Positions 44,639-56,820 of a stretch of DNA of 64,000 bases are shown in pieces. Where the stretch lies: the NCBI GenBank assembly GCA_032718475.1, contig JAUCBJ010008984.1:1-64000 (forward strand), given 5' to 3'. The notes under the pieces are model-generated. The model worked only from the letters and a program-made list of their open reading frames with translations. It was not told the DNA's origin and did no database searches. Made by a program: the position numbers and the translations under genes. The DNA comes from Nemertoderma westbladi. Its lineage: Eukaryota > Xenacoelomorpha > Nemertodermatida > Nemertodermatidae. Every line of letters starts with the position of its first letter. The stretch's first letter is position 1.

Positions 44639-47600
44639 AGGTCAAGTAGGTAACGGGAAAATACATAAAGGTCAAATAGGTAACGGGAAAATACAGCGAA
44701 GTTTGGTGGAAAATACATAAAGGTCAAATAGGTAACGGGAAAATACAGCGAAGTTTGGGGGAAAATACATAAAGGTCAAATAGGTAACGGGAAAATACAG
44801 CGAAGTTTGGGGGAAAATACATAAAGGTCAAATAGGTAACGGGAAAATACAGCGAAGTTTGGTGGAAAATACATAAAGGTCAAATAGGTAACGGGAAAAT
44901 ACAGCGAGGTTTGGGGGAAAATACATAAAGGTCAAATAGGTAACGGGAAAATACAGCGAAGTTTGGTGGAAAATACATAAAGGTCAAATAGGTAACGGGA
45001 AAATACAGCGAAGTTTGGGGGAAAATACATAAAGGTCAAATAGGTAACGGGAAAATACAGCGAAGTTTGGTGGAAAATACATAAAGGTCAAGTATAGGTA
45101 ACGGGAAAATACAGCGAAGTTTGGTGGAAAAATAAATAAAGGTCAAATAGGTAACGGGAAAATACAGCGAAGTTTGGTGGAAAATACATAAAGGTCAAAT
45201 AGGTAACGGGAAAATACAGCGAAGTTTGGTGGAAAATACATAAAGGTCAAATAGGTAACGGGAAAAAACAGCGAAGTTTGGTGGAAAATACATAAAGGTC
45301 AAATAGGTAACGGGAAAATAGAGCGAAGTTTGGTGGAAAATACATAAAGGTAAAATAGGTAACGGGAAAAAACAGCGAAGTTTGGTGGAAAATAAATAAA
45401 GGTCAAATAGGTAACGGGAAAATACAGCGAAGTTTGGTGGAAAATACATAAAGGTCAAATAGGTAACGGGAAAATACAGCGAAGTTTGGTGGAAAATACA
45501 TAAAGGTCAAATAGGTAACGGGAAAATACAGCGAAGGTTGGTGGAAAATACATAAAGGTCAAATAGGTAACGGGAAAATACAGCGAAGTTTGGTGGAAAA
45601 TACATAAAGGTCAAATAGGTAACGGGAAAATACAGCGAAGTTTGGGGGAAAATACATAAAGGTCAAATAGGTAACGGGAAAATAAAGCGAAGTTTGGTGG
45701 AAAATACATAAAGGTCAAATAGGTAACGGGAAAATACAGCGAAGGTTGGGGGAAAATACATAAAGGTCAAATAGGTAACGGGAAAATACAGCGAAGGTTG
45801 GGGGAAAATACATAAAGGTCAAATAGGTAACGGGAAAATACAGCGAAGTTTGGTGGAAAATACATAAAGGTCAAATAGGTAACGGGAAAATACAGCGAAG
45901 TTTGGTGGAAAATACATAAAGGTCAAATAGGTAACGGGAAAATACAGCGAAGTTTGGGGGAAAATACATAAAGGTCAAATAGGTAACGGGAAAATACAGC
46001 GAAGGTTGGGGGAAAATACATAAAGGTCAAATAGGTAACGGGAAAATACAGCGAAGGTTGGGGGAAAATACATAAAGGTCAAATAGGTAACGGGAAAATA
46101 CAGCGAAGTTTGGGGGAAAATACATAAAGGTCAAGTAGGTAACGGGAAAATACAGCGAAGTTTGGGGGAAAATACATAAAGGTCAAATAGGTAACGGGAA
46201 AATACAGCGAAGTTTGGTGGAAAATAAATAAAGGTCAAATAGGTAACGGGAAAATACAGCGAAGTTTGGTGGAAAATACATAAAGGTAAAATAGGTAACG
46301 GGAAAAAACAGCGAAGTTTGGTGGAAAATAAATAAAGGTCAAATAGGTAACGGGAAAATACAGCGAAGTTTGGTGGAAAATACATAAAGGTAAAATAGGT
46401 AACGGGAAAATACAGCGAAGTTTGGTGGAAAATACATAAAGGTCAAATAGGTAACGGGAAAAAACAGCGAAGTTTGGTGGAAAATAAATAAAGGTCAAAT
46501 AGGTAACGGGAAAATACAGCGAAGTTTGGTGGAAAATACATAAAGGTAAAATAGGTAACGGGAAAATACAGCGAAGTTTGGTGGAAAATACATAAAGGTC
46601 AAATAGGTAACGGGAAAATACAGCGAAGTTTGGTGGAAAATACATAAAGGTCAAATAGGTAACGGGAAAATACAGCGAAGTTTGGTGGAAAATACATAAA
46701 GGTAAAATAGGTAACGGGAAAATACAGCGAAGTTTGGTGGAAAATACATAAAGGTCAAATAGGTAACGGGAAAATACAGCGAAGTTTGGTGGAAAATAAA
46801 TAAAGGTCAAATAGGTAACGGGAAAATACAGCGAAGTTTGGTGGAAAATACATAAAGGTAAAATAGGTAACGGGAAAATACAGCGAAGTTTGGTGGAAAA
46901 TACATAAAGGTCAAATAGGTAACGGGAAAAAACAGCGAAGTTTGGTGGAAAATAAATAAAGGTCAAATAGGTAACGGGAAAATACAGCGAAGTTTGGTGG
47001 AAAATACATAAAGGTAAAATAGGTAACGGGAAAATACAGCGAAGTTTGGTGGAAAATACATAAAGGTCAAATAGGTAACGGGAAAATACAGCGAAGTTTG
47101 GTGGAAAATACATAAAGGTCAAATAGGTAACGGGAAAATACAGCGAAGTTTGGGGGAAAATACATAAAGGTCAAATAGGTAACGGGAAAATACAGCGAAG
47201 TTTGGTGGAAAATACATAAAGGTCAAATAGGTAACGGGAAAATACAGCGAAGTTTGGTGGAAAATACATAAAGGTCAAATAGGTAACGGGAAAATACAGC
47301 GAAGTTTGGTGGAAAATACATAAAGGTCAAATAGGTAACGGGAAAATACAGCGAAGGTTGGTGGAAAATACATAAAGGTCAAATAGGTAACGGGAAAATA
47401 CAGCGAAGTTTGGGGAAAAATACATAAAGGTCAAATAGGTAACGGGAAAATACAGCGAAGTTTGGTGGAAAATACATAAAGGTCAAATAGGTAACGGGAA
47501 AATACAGCGAAGGTTGGTGGAAAATACATAAAGGTCAAATAGGTAACGGGAAAATACAGCGAAGTTTGGGGAAAAATACATAAAGGTCAAATAGGTAACG

Positions 47601-50600
47601 GGAAAATACAGCGAAGTTTGGGGGAAAATACATAAAGGTCAAATAGGTAACGGGAAAATACAGCGAAGTTTGGTGGAAAATACATAAAGGTCAAATAGGT
47701 AACGGGAAAATACAGCGAAGTTTGGTGGAAAATAAATTAAGGTCAAATAGGTAACGGGAAAATACAGCGAAGTTTGGGGGAAAATACATAAAGGTCAAAT
47801 AGGTAACGGGAAAATACAGCGAAGTTTGGTGGAAAATACATAAAGGTCAAATAGGTAACGGGAAAATACAGCGAAGTTTGGTGGAAAATACATAAAGGTC
47901 AAATAGGTAACGGGAAAAAACTGCGAAGTTTGGTGGAAAATACATAAAGGTCAAATAGGTAACGGGAAAATACAGCGAAGTTTGGTGGAAAATACATAAA
48001 GGTCAAATAGGTAACGGGAAAATACAGCGAAGTTTGGTGGAAAATACATAAAGGTCAAATAGGTAACGGGAAAATACAGCGAAGTTTGGTGGAAAATACA
48101 TAAAGGTCAAATAGGTAACGGGAAAATACAGCGAAGTTTGGTGGAAAATACATAAAGGTCAAATAGGTAACGGGAAAATACAGCGAAGTTTGGTGGAAAA
48201 TACATAAAGGTCAAATAGGTAACGGGAAAATACAGCGAAGTTTGGTGGAAAATACATAAAGGTCAAATAGGTAACGGGAAAATACAGCGAAGTTTGGTGG
48301 AAAATACATAAAGGTCAAATAGGTAACGGGAAAATACAGCGAAGTTTGGTGGAAAATACATAAAGGTCAAATAGGTAACGGGAAAATACAACGAAGTTTG
48401 GTGGAAAGTACATAAAGGTCAAATAGGTAACGGGAAAATACAGCGAAGTTTGGTGGAAAATACATAAAGGTCAAATAGGTAACGGGAAAATACAGCGAAG
48501 TTTGGTGGAAAATACATAAAGGTCAAATAGGTAACGGGAAAAACAGCGAAGTTTGGTGGAAAATACATAAAGGTCAAATAGGTAACGGGAAAATACAGCG
48601 AAGTTTGGTGGAAAATACATAAAGGTCAAATAGGTAACGGGAAAATACAACGAAGTTTGGTGGAAAATACATAAAGGTCAAATAGGTAACGGGAAAATAC
48701 AGCGAAGTTTGGTGGAAAATACATAAAGGTCAAATAGGTAACGGGAAAATACAGCGAAGTTTGGTGGAAAATACATAAAGGTCAAATAGGTAACGGGAAA
48801 AAACAGCGAAGTTTGGTGGAAAATACATAAAGGTCAAATAGGTAACGGGAAAATACAGCGAAGTTTGGTGGAAAATACATAAAGGTCAAATAGGTAACGG
48901 GAAAATACAGCGAAGTTTGGTGGAAAATACATAAAGGTCAAATAGGTAACGGGAAAATACAGCGAAGTTTGGTGGAAAATACATAAAGGTCAAGTAGGTA
49001 ACGGGAAAATACAGCGAAGTTTGGTGGAAAATACATAAAGGTCAAATAGGTAACGGGAAAAAACAGCGAAGTTTGGTGGAAAATACATAAAGGTCAAATA
49101 GGTAACGGGAAAATACAGCGAAGTTTGGGGAAAAATATATAAAGGTCAAATAGGTAACGGGAAAATACAGCGAAGTTTGGTGGAAAATACATATAGGTCA
49201 AATAGGTAACGGGAAAATACAGCGAAGTTTGGTGGAAAATACATAAAGGTCAAATAGGTAACGGGAAAAAACAGCGAAGTTTGGTGGAAAATACATAAAG
49301 GTCAAATAGGTAACGGGAAAAAACAGCGAAGTTTGGGGAAAATACATAAAGGTCAAATAGGTAACGGGAAAATACAGCGAAGTTTGGTGGAAAATACATA
49401 AAGGTCAAATAGGTAACGGGAAAATACAGCGAAGTTTGGTGGAAAATACATAGAGGTCAAATAGGTAACGGGAAAATAAAGCGAAGTTTGGTGGAAAATA
49501 CATAAAGGTAAAATAGGTAACGGGAAAATACAGCGAAGTTTGGTGGAAAATACATAAAGGTCAAATAGGTAACGGGAAAATACAGCGAAGTTTGGTGGAA
49601 AATACATAAAGGTCAAATAGGTAACGGGAAAATACAGCGAAGTTTGGTGGAAAATACATAAAGGTCAAATAGGTAACGGGAAAATACAGCGAAGTTTGGT
49701 GGAAAATACATAAAGGTCAAATAGGTAACGGGAAAATACAGCGAAGTTTGGTGGAAAATACATAAAGGTCAAATAGGTAACGGGAAAATACAGCGAAGTT
49801 TGGTGGAAAATACATAAAGGTCAAATAGGTAACGGGAAAATACAGCGAAATTTGGTGGAAAATACATAAAGGTCAAATAGGTAACGGGAAAATAAAGCGA
49901 AGTTTGGTGGAAAATACATAAAGGTAAAATAGGTAACGGGAAAAAACAGCGAAGTTTGGTGGAAAATACATAAAGGTCAAATAGGTAACGGGAAAATACA
50001 GCGAAGTTTGGTGGAAAATACATAAAGGTCAAATAGGTAACGGGAAAATAAAGCGAAGTTTGGTGGAAAATACATAAAGGTAAAATAGGTAACGGGAAAA
50101 AACAGCGAAGTTTGGTGGAAAATACATAAAGGTCAAATAGGTAACGGGAAAATACAGCGAAGTTTGGTGGAAAATACATAAAGGTCAAATAGGTAACGGG
50201 AAAAAACAGCGAAGTTTGGTGGAAAATACATAAAGGTCAAATAGGTAACGGGAAAATACAGCGAAGTTTGGTGGAAAATACATAAAGGTCAAATAGGTAA
50301 CGGGAAAATACAGCGAAGTTTGGTGGAAAATACATAAAGGTCAAATAGGTAACGGGAAAATACAGCGAAGTTTGGTGGAAAATACATAAAGGTAAAATAG
50401 GTAACGGGAAAATACAGCGAAGTTTGGTGGAAAATACATAAAGGTAAAATAGGTAACGGGAAAAAACAGCGAAGTTTGGTGGAAAATACATAAAGGTCAA
50501 ATAGGTAACGGGAAAAAACAGCGAAGTTTGGTGGAAAATACATAAAGGTCAAATAGGTAACGGGAAAATACAGCGAAGTTTGGTGGAAAATACATAAAGG

Positions 50601-53600
50601 TCAAATAGGTAATGGGAAAAAACAGCGAAGTTTGGTGGAAAATACATAAAGGTCAAATAGGTAACGGGAAAATACAGCGAAGTTTGGGGGAAAATACAGC
50701 GAAGTTTGGTGGAAAATACATAAAGGTCAAATAGGTAACGGGAAAATACAGCGAAGTTTGGTGGAAAATACATAAAGGTAAAATAGGTAACGGGAAAATA
50801 CAGCGAAGTTTGGTGGAAAATACATAAAGGTCAAATAGGTAACGGGAAAAAACAGCGAAGTTTGGTGGAAAATACATAAAGGTCAAATAGGTAACGGGAA
50901 AAAACAGCGAAGTTTGGTGGAAAATACATAAAGGTCAAATAGGTAACGGGAAAATACAGCGAAGGTTGGTGGAAAATAAATAAAGGTCAAATAGGTAACG
51001 GGAAAATAAAGCGAAGTTTGGTGGAAAATAAATAAAGGTCAAATAGGTAACGGGAAAATACAGCGAAGTTTGGGGGAAAATACATAAAGGTCAAATAGGT
51101 AACGGGAAAATACAGCGAAGTTTGGGGGAAAATACATAAAGGTCAAATAGGTAACGGGAAAATAAAGCGAAGTTTGGTGGAAAATACATAAAGGTCAAAT
51201 AGGTAACGGGAAAATACAGCGAAGTTTGGTGGAAAATACATAAAGGTCAAATAGGTAACGGGAAAATACAGCGAAGTTTGGTGGAAAATACATAAAGGTA
51301 AAATAGGTAACGGGAAAATACAGCGAAGTTTGGGGGAAAATACATAAAGGTCAAATAGGTAACGGGAAAATACAGCGAAGTTTGGTGGAAAATACATAAA
51401 GGTCAAATAGGTTACGGGAAAATACAGCGAAGTTTGGTGGAAAATACATAAAGGTCAAATAGGTAACGGGAAAATACAGCGAAGTTTGGGGGAAAATACA
51501 TAAAGGTCAAATAGGTAACGGGAAAATACAGCGAAGTTTGGTGGAAAATACATAAAGGTCAAATAGGTAACGGGAAAATACAGCGAAGTTTGGTGGAAAA
51601 TACATAAAGGTAAAATAGGTAACGGGAAAATACAGCGAAGTTTGGGGGAAAATACATAAAGGTCAAATAGGTAACGGGAAAATACAGCGAAGTTTGGTGG
51701 AAAATACATAAAGGTCAAGTAGGTAACGGGAAAAAACAGCGAAGTTTGGTGGAAAATACATAAAGGTCAAATAGGTAACGGGAAAATACAGCGAAGTTTG
51801 GTGGAAAATACATAAAGGTCAAGTAGGTAACGGGAAAAAACAGCGAAGTTTGGTGGAAAATACATAAAGGTCAAATAGGTAACGGGAAAATACAGCGAAG
51901 TTTGGGGAAAAATACATAAAGGTCAAATAGGTAACGGGAAAATACAGCGAAGTTTGGTGGAAAATACATAAAGGTCAAATAGGTAACGGGAAAATACAGC
52001 GAAGTTTGGTGGAAAATACATAAAGGTCAAGTAGGTAACGGGAAAAAACAGCGAAGTTTGGTGGAAAATACATAAAGGTCAAATAGGTAACGGGAAAATA
52101 CAGCGAAGTTTGGTGGAAAATACATAAAGGTCAAATAGGTAACGGGAAAATACAGCGAAGTTTGGTGGAAAATACATAAAGGTCAAATAGGTAACGGGAA
52201 AATACAGCGAAGTTTGGGGAAAAATACATAAAGGTCAAATAGGTAACGGGAAAATACAGCGAAGTTTGGTGGAAAATACATAAAGGTCAAATAGGTAACG
52301 GGAAAATACAGCGAAGTTTGGTGGAAAATACATAAAGGTCAAATAGGTAACGGGAAAATACAGCGAAGTTTGGTGGAAAATACATAAAGGTCAAATAGGT
52401 AACGGGAAAATACAGCGAAGTTTGGTGGAAAATACATAAAGGTCAAATAGGTAACGGGAAAATACAGCGAAGTTTGGTGGAAAATACATAAAGGTCAAAT
52501 AGGTAACGGGAAAATACAGCGAAGTTTGGTGGAAAATACATAAAGGTCAAATAGGTAACGGGAAAATACAGCGAAGTTTGGTGGAAAATACATAAAGGTC
52601 AAATAGGTAACGGGAAAATACAGCGAAGTTTGGTGGAAAATACATAAAGGTCAAATAGGTAACGGGAAAATACAGCGAAGTTTGGTGGAAAATACATAAA
52701 GGTCAAATAGGTAACGGGAAAATACAGCGAAGTTTGGGGGAAAATACATAAAGGTCAAATAGGTAACGGGAAAATACAGCGAAGTTTGGGGGAAAATACA
52801 TAAAGGTCAAATAGATTACGGGAAAATACAGCGAAATTTGGGGAAAAATACATAAAGGTCAAGTAGGTAACGGGAAAAAACAGCGAAGTTTGGTGGAAAA
52901 TACATAAAGGTCAAATAGGTAACGGGAAAAAACAGCGAAGTTTGGTGGAAAATACATAAAGGTCAAATAGGTAACGGGAAAATACAGCGAAGTTTGGTGG
53001 AAAATACATAAAGGTCAAGTAGGTAACGGGAAAATACAGCGAAGTTTGGTGGAAAATACATAAAGGTCAAATAGGTAACGGGAAAAAACAGCGAAGTTTG
53101 GTGGAAAATACATAAAGGTCAAGTAGGTAACGGGAAAAAACAGCGAAGTTTGGTGGAAAATACATAAAGGTCAAATAGGTAACGGGAAAAAACAGCGAAG
53201 TTTGGTGGAAAATACATAAAGGTCAAATAGGTAACGGGAAAATACAGCGAAGTTTGGTGGAAAATACATAAAGGTCAAATAGGTAACGGGAAAATACAGC
53301 GAAGTTTGGTGGAAAATACATAAAGGTCAAGTAGGTAACGGGAAAATACAGCGAAGTTTGGTGGAAAATACATAAAGGTCAAGTAGGTAACGGGAAAATA
53401 CAGCGAAGTTTGGTGGAAAATACATAAAGGTCAAATAGGTAACGGGAAAATACAGCGAAGTTTGGTGGAAAATACATAAAGGTCAAATAGGTAACGGGAA
53501 AATGCAGCCAAGTTTGGTTGAAAATACATAAAGGTCAAATAGGTAACGGGAAAATACAGCGAAGTTTGGTGGAAAATACATAAAGGTCAAATAGGTAACG

Positions 53601-54396
53601 GGAAAATACAGCGAAGTTTGGTGGAAAATACATAAAGGTCAAGTAGGTAACGGGAAAATACAGCGAAGTTTGGTGGAAAATACATAAAGGTCAAATAGGT
53701 AACGGGAAAATACAGCGAAGTTTGGTGGAAAATACATAAAGGTCAAATAGGTAACGGGAAAATACAGCGAAGTTTGGGGGAAAATACATAAAGGTCAAAT
53801 AGGTAACGGGAAAATACAGCGAAGTTTGGTGGAAAATACATAAAGGTCAAATAGGTAACGGGAAAATACGGCGAAGTTTGGTGGAAAATACATAAAGGTC
53901 AAATAGGTAACGGGAAAATACAGCGAAGTTTGGTGGAAAATACATAAAGGTCAAATAGGTAACGGGAAAATAAAGCGAAGTTTGGTGGAAAATACATAAA
54001 GGTCAAATAGGTAACGGGAAAATACAGCGAAGTTTGGTGGAAAATACATAAAGGTCAAATAGGTAACGGGAAAATAAAGCGAAGTTTGGTGGAAAATACA
54101 TAAAGGTCAAATAGGTAACGGGAAAATACAGCGAAGTTTGGTGGAAAATACATAAAGGTCAAATAGGTAACGGGAAAATACAGCGAAGTTTGGTGGAAAA
54201 TACATAAAGGTCAAATAGGTAACGGGAAAATAAAGCGAAGTTTGGTGGAAAATACATAAAGGTCAAATAGGTAACGGGAAAATACAGCGAAGTTTGGTGG
54301 AAAATAAATAAAGGTCAAGTAGGTAACGGGAAAAAACAGCGAAGTTTGGTGGAAAATACATAAAGGTAAAATAGGTAACGGGAAAATGCAGCGAAA
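44604..54396 (+). repeat. 52-bp tandem satellite, about 190 copies, seeded in CCDC59-like gene
   Basis: Head-to-tail 52-bp units joining AATACAGCGAAGTTTGG and CATAAAGGTCAAATAGG with TAACGGGAA. The first unit (44604-44655) is the end of the CCDC59-like coding sequence, including its TAA (44636-44638), and matches the consensus at about 48 of 52 positions by eye. A 30-bp partial unit follows, then regular units to 54396. Recurrent variants: GTGG/GGGG, TACAG/AACAG/TAAAG, CATAAAG/AATAAAG, CAAAT/AAAAT/CAAGT. The variants recur in blocks, so multi-unit segments were copied. Minus-strand ORFs (up to 295 aa) are artefacts. Confidence 0.97.
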
Positions 54397-55464
54397 TGTC
54401 CAAAACAATAATGGTAAAAGTCAGTTAAACAGTATCATTTGAACTGAACATTATTAAAAAAATATTATTGATCCAACACACACCGGTGCTGTACACATAG
54501 AGAACTGTATGGATATGAAAAATATAAACAATGATACAAAATTCAGTCAGAAAAACTGTGATTACTTCTTATAGCCATGTTTAGTGTTTATTAAATATTA
54601 TTATATATATTTGAACTGCTGTTAGTTTATTGTGGACATATTTACTATTAGGACAATAAATTGTTAATAGTTCTTCACTGTCGTGGGTTATGTTTACTTT
54701 TTATATTGATTTGTGTCTCTAGTCTGTAACTGCAGTTGTGTTCATTAATGTTAATAATAATAAAACTGATAACTGAATTGATACAATATTGCACAATAAT
54801 TCCCAGTTCCCTGAACACAATGATTGCGCTTTATGAGTCGTGCTTATCGCGTGTGAATTTTCCTAAGTAAATAAATACTGTGAACTCTTAATAAAGTACA
54901 TAACGTAGATATTATAAGTTTTATGTTGACAAACGTATTAGGCAATATCATTTCGCCATTTACAGTAAACTAATTGTATTGAGGGTTGTTCGCCCTAGTC
55001 TGAGAGAGCATTGAAGCAATCATCTCTTTGTGTTACACCCGGCCGAACCATATGGCTTTACAACCAAACCCTGCTTGGTCGCCCGCTTGTATTATAATTA
55101 TAATCTAACAATAAATTATATTTATATTTATCAACTTGTTCAACGTCCCTAACAGCTGTCACAAATATAATAATATATAAAAGTAATTTTGTCTACCTCA
55201 CATGTTATTCTTCAATTGTTTCTCTTTCTTTATTTATTTCTATTTACAAGGTCACACTTATATTAAACTATGTAAACCCGGGACAATTCATTTATTGCGC
55301 CTAGAAGTTCATTGACATTGACCTTGACTTTATATTAGGGCGATCTATTGGTGACAGCAGTAGATTTTATCGATGGATAGAGGCTAAACAGACAGGAATA
55401 AATATCTTTAACTCAGAAACCCTCATTAGATGTTGTAAATGTTTTCAAAGTAATATTCCGTTAA
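54397..55464. other. Unique AT-rich spacer between satellites
   Basis: About 1.07 kb with no ORF, exon or element recognised. The AATAAA words (e.g. near 54655) could in principle serve as the CCDC59-like poly(A) signal if transcription crosses the array; this is not shown. Confidence 0.4.
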
Positions 55465-55830
55465 CTGACGGCCTCTATCCCCGGAACCATAGACCCGGCC
55501 TGTCTGACTGTCTCCATTCCCTGAACCATGGAACACGCGCTGTCTGACGGCCTCCATCCTCGGAACCATGGAGGCCGCCCTGTCTGACTGTCTCCATTCC
55601 CGGAACCATGAAACCCGCCCTGTCTGACGGTCTCCATTCCCGGAACCATGGACCCCGCCCTGTCTGATGGCCTCCATCCCCGGAACCATGGAGGCCGCCC
55701 TGTCTGACTGTCTCCATCCCCGGAACCATGGAGGCCGCCCTGTCTGACTGTCTCCATTCCCGTAACAATGGACCCCACCCTTTCTAACGGCCTCCATTCC
55801 CGGAACCATGGACCCCGCCCTGTCTGATTG

Positions 55831-55976
55831 TCTCGCGAGTATTCTTAGCCCGCGAGTATTCTTAGACCGCAAAACAATAACGTTTATTGTTTTGTTTCCC
55901 CCAATAGCCTCTGAAACCTGCTCCTTTACTAACCTGCTGCTTTACTAACTCGCGGGCTAAGAATTCACCAAACCCC
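55831..55976. repeat. Spacer copy 1 inside the GC-rich satellite
   Basis: AT-richer 146-bp segment from TCTCGCGAGTATTCTTAG to CACCAAACCCC. It recurs essentially unchanged 844 bp downstream. It contains AACGTTTATTGTTTTG and AAACCTGCTCCTTTACTA, relatives of the dispersed motif seen in the 68-bp array (opposite orientation), and a GCGAGTATTCTTAG direct duplication. Confidence 0.9.
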
Positions 55977-56674
55977 TCCATCCCCGGAACCATGGACGCC
56001 GCCCTGTCTGACGGCCTTCATCCCAGTAACCATGGACCTCACCCTGTCTGACGGCCTCCATCCCAGTAACCATGGACACCGCCCTGTCTGAAGGCCTCCA
56101 TCCCCGGAACCATGGACCCCGCCCCGCCCTGTCTGACGGCCTCCATCCCAGTAACCGTGGACCCCGCTCTGTCTGATGGCCTCCATCCCCGGAACCATGG
56201 ACCCCGCCCTGTCTGACGGCCTCCATCCCCGGAACTATGGACCCCGCCCCGCCCTTTCTGACGGCCTCCATCCCAGTAACCGTGGACCCCGCTCTGTCTG
56301 ACGGCCTCCATCCCAGTAACAATGGACCCCGCTCTGTCTGACGGCCTCCATCCCCGGAACCATGGACCCCGCCCCGCCCTTTCTGACGGCCTCCTTCCCA
56401 GTAACAATGGACCCCGCCCTGTCTGACGGCCTTCATCCCAGTAACCATGGACCTCACCCTGTCTGACGGCCTCCATCCCAGTAACCATGGACACCGCCCT
56501 GTCTGACGGCCTCCATCCCCAGAACCATGGACCCCGCCCCACCCTGTCTGACGGCCTCCATCCCAGTAACCGTGGACCCCGCTCTGTCTGACGGCCTCCA
56601 TCCCCGGAACCATGGACCCCGCCCTGTCTGACGGCCTCCATTCCCGGAACCATGGACCCCGCCCTGTCTGATTG

Positions 56675-56820
56675 TCTCGCGAGTATTCTTAGCCCGCGAG
56701 TATTCTTAGACCGCAAAACAATAACGTTTATTGTTTTGTTTCCCCCAATAGCCTCTGAAACCTGCTCCTTTACTAACCTGCTGCTTTACTAACTCGCGGG
56801 CTAAGAATTCACCAAACCCC
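56675..56820. repeat. Spacer copy 2 inside the GC-rich satellite
   Basis: Second copy of the 146-bp spacer. The satellite units on its right (from 56821) begin with the same succession of variants as those from 55977, so a segment of about 844 bp was duplicated in tandem. Confidence 0.9.

Noticed and set aside
46235-47122. A 295-codon minus-strand frame rich in FPPNFAVFSRYL
   Set aside because: Three-frame read-through of the 52-bp satellite; the real coding overlap is on the plus strand and only in the first unit.
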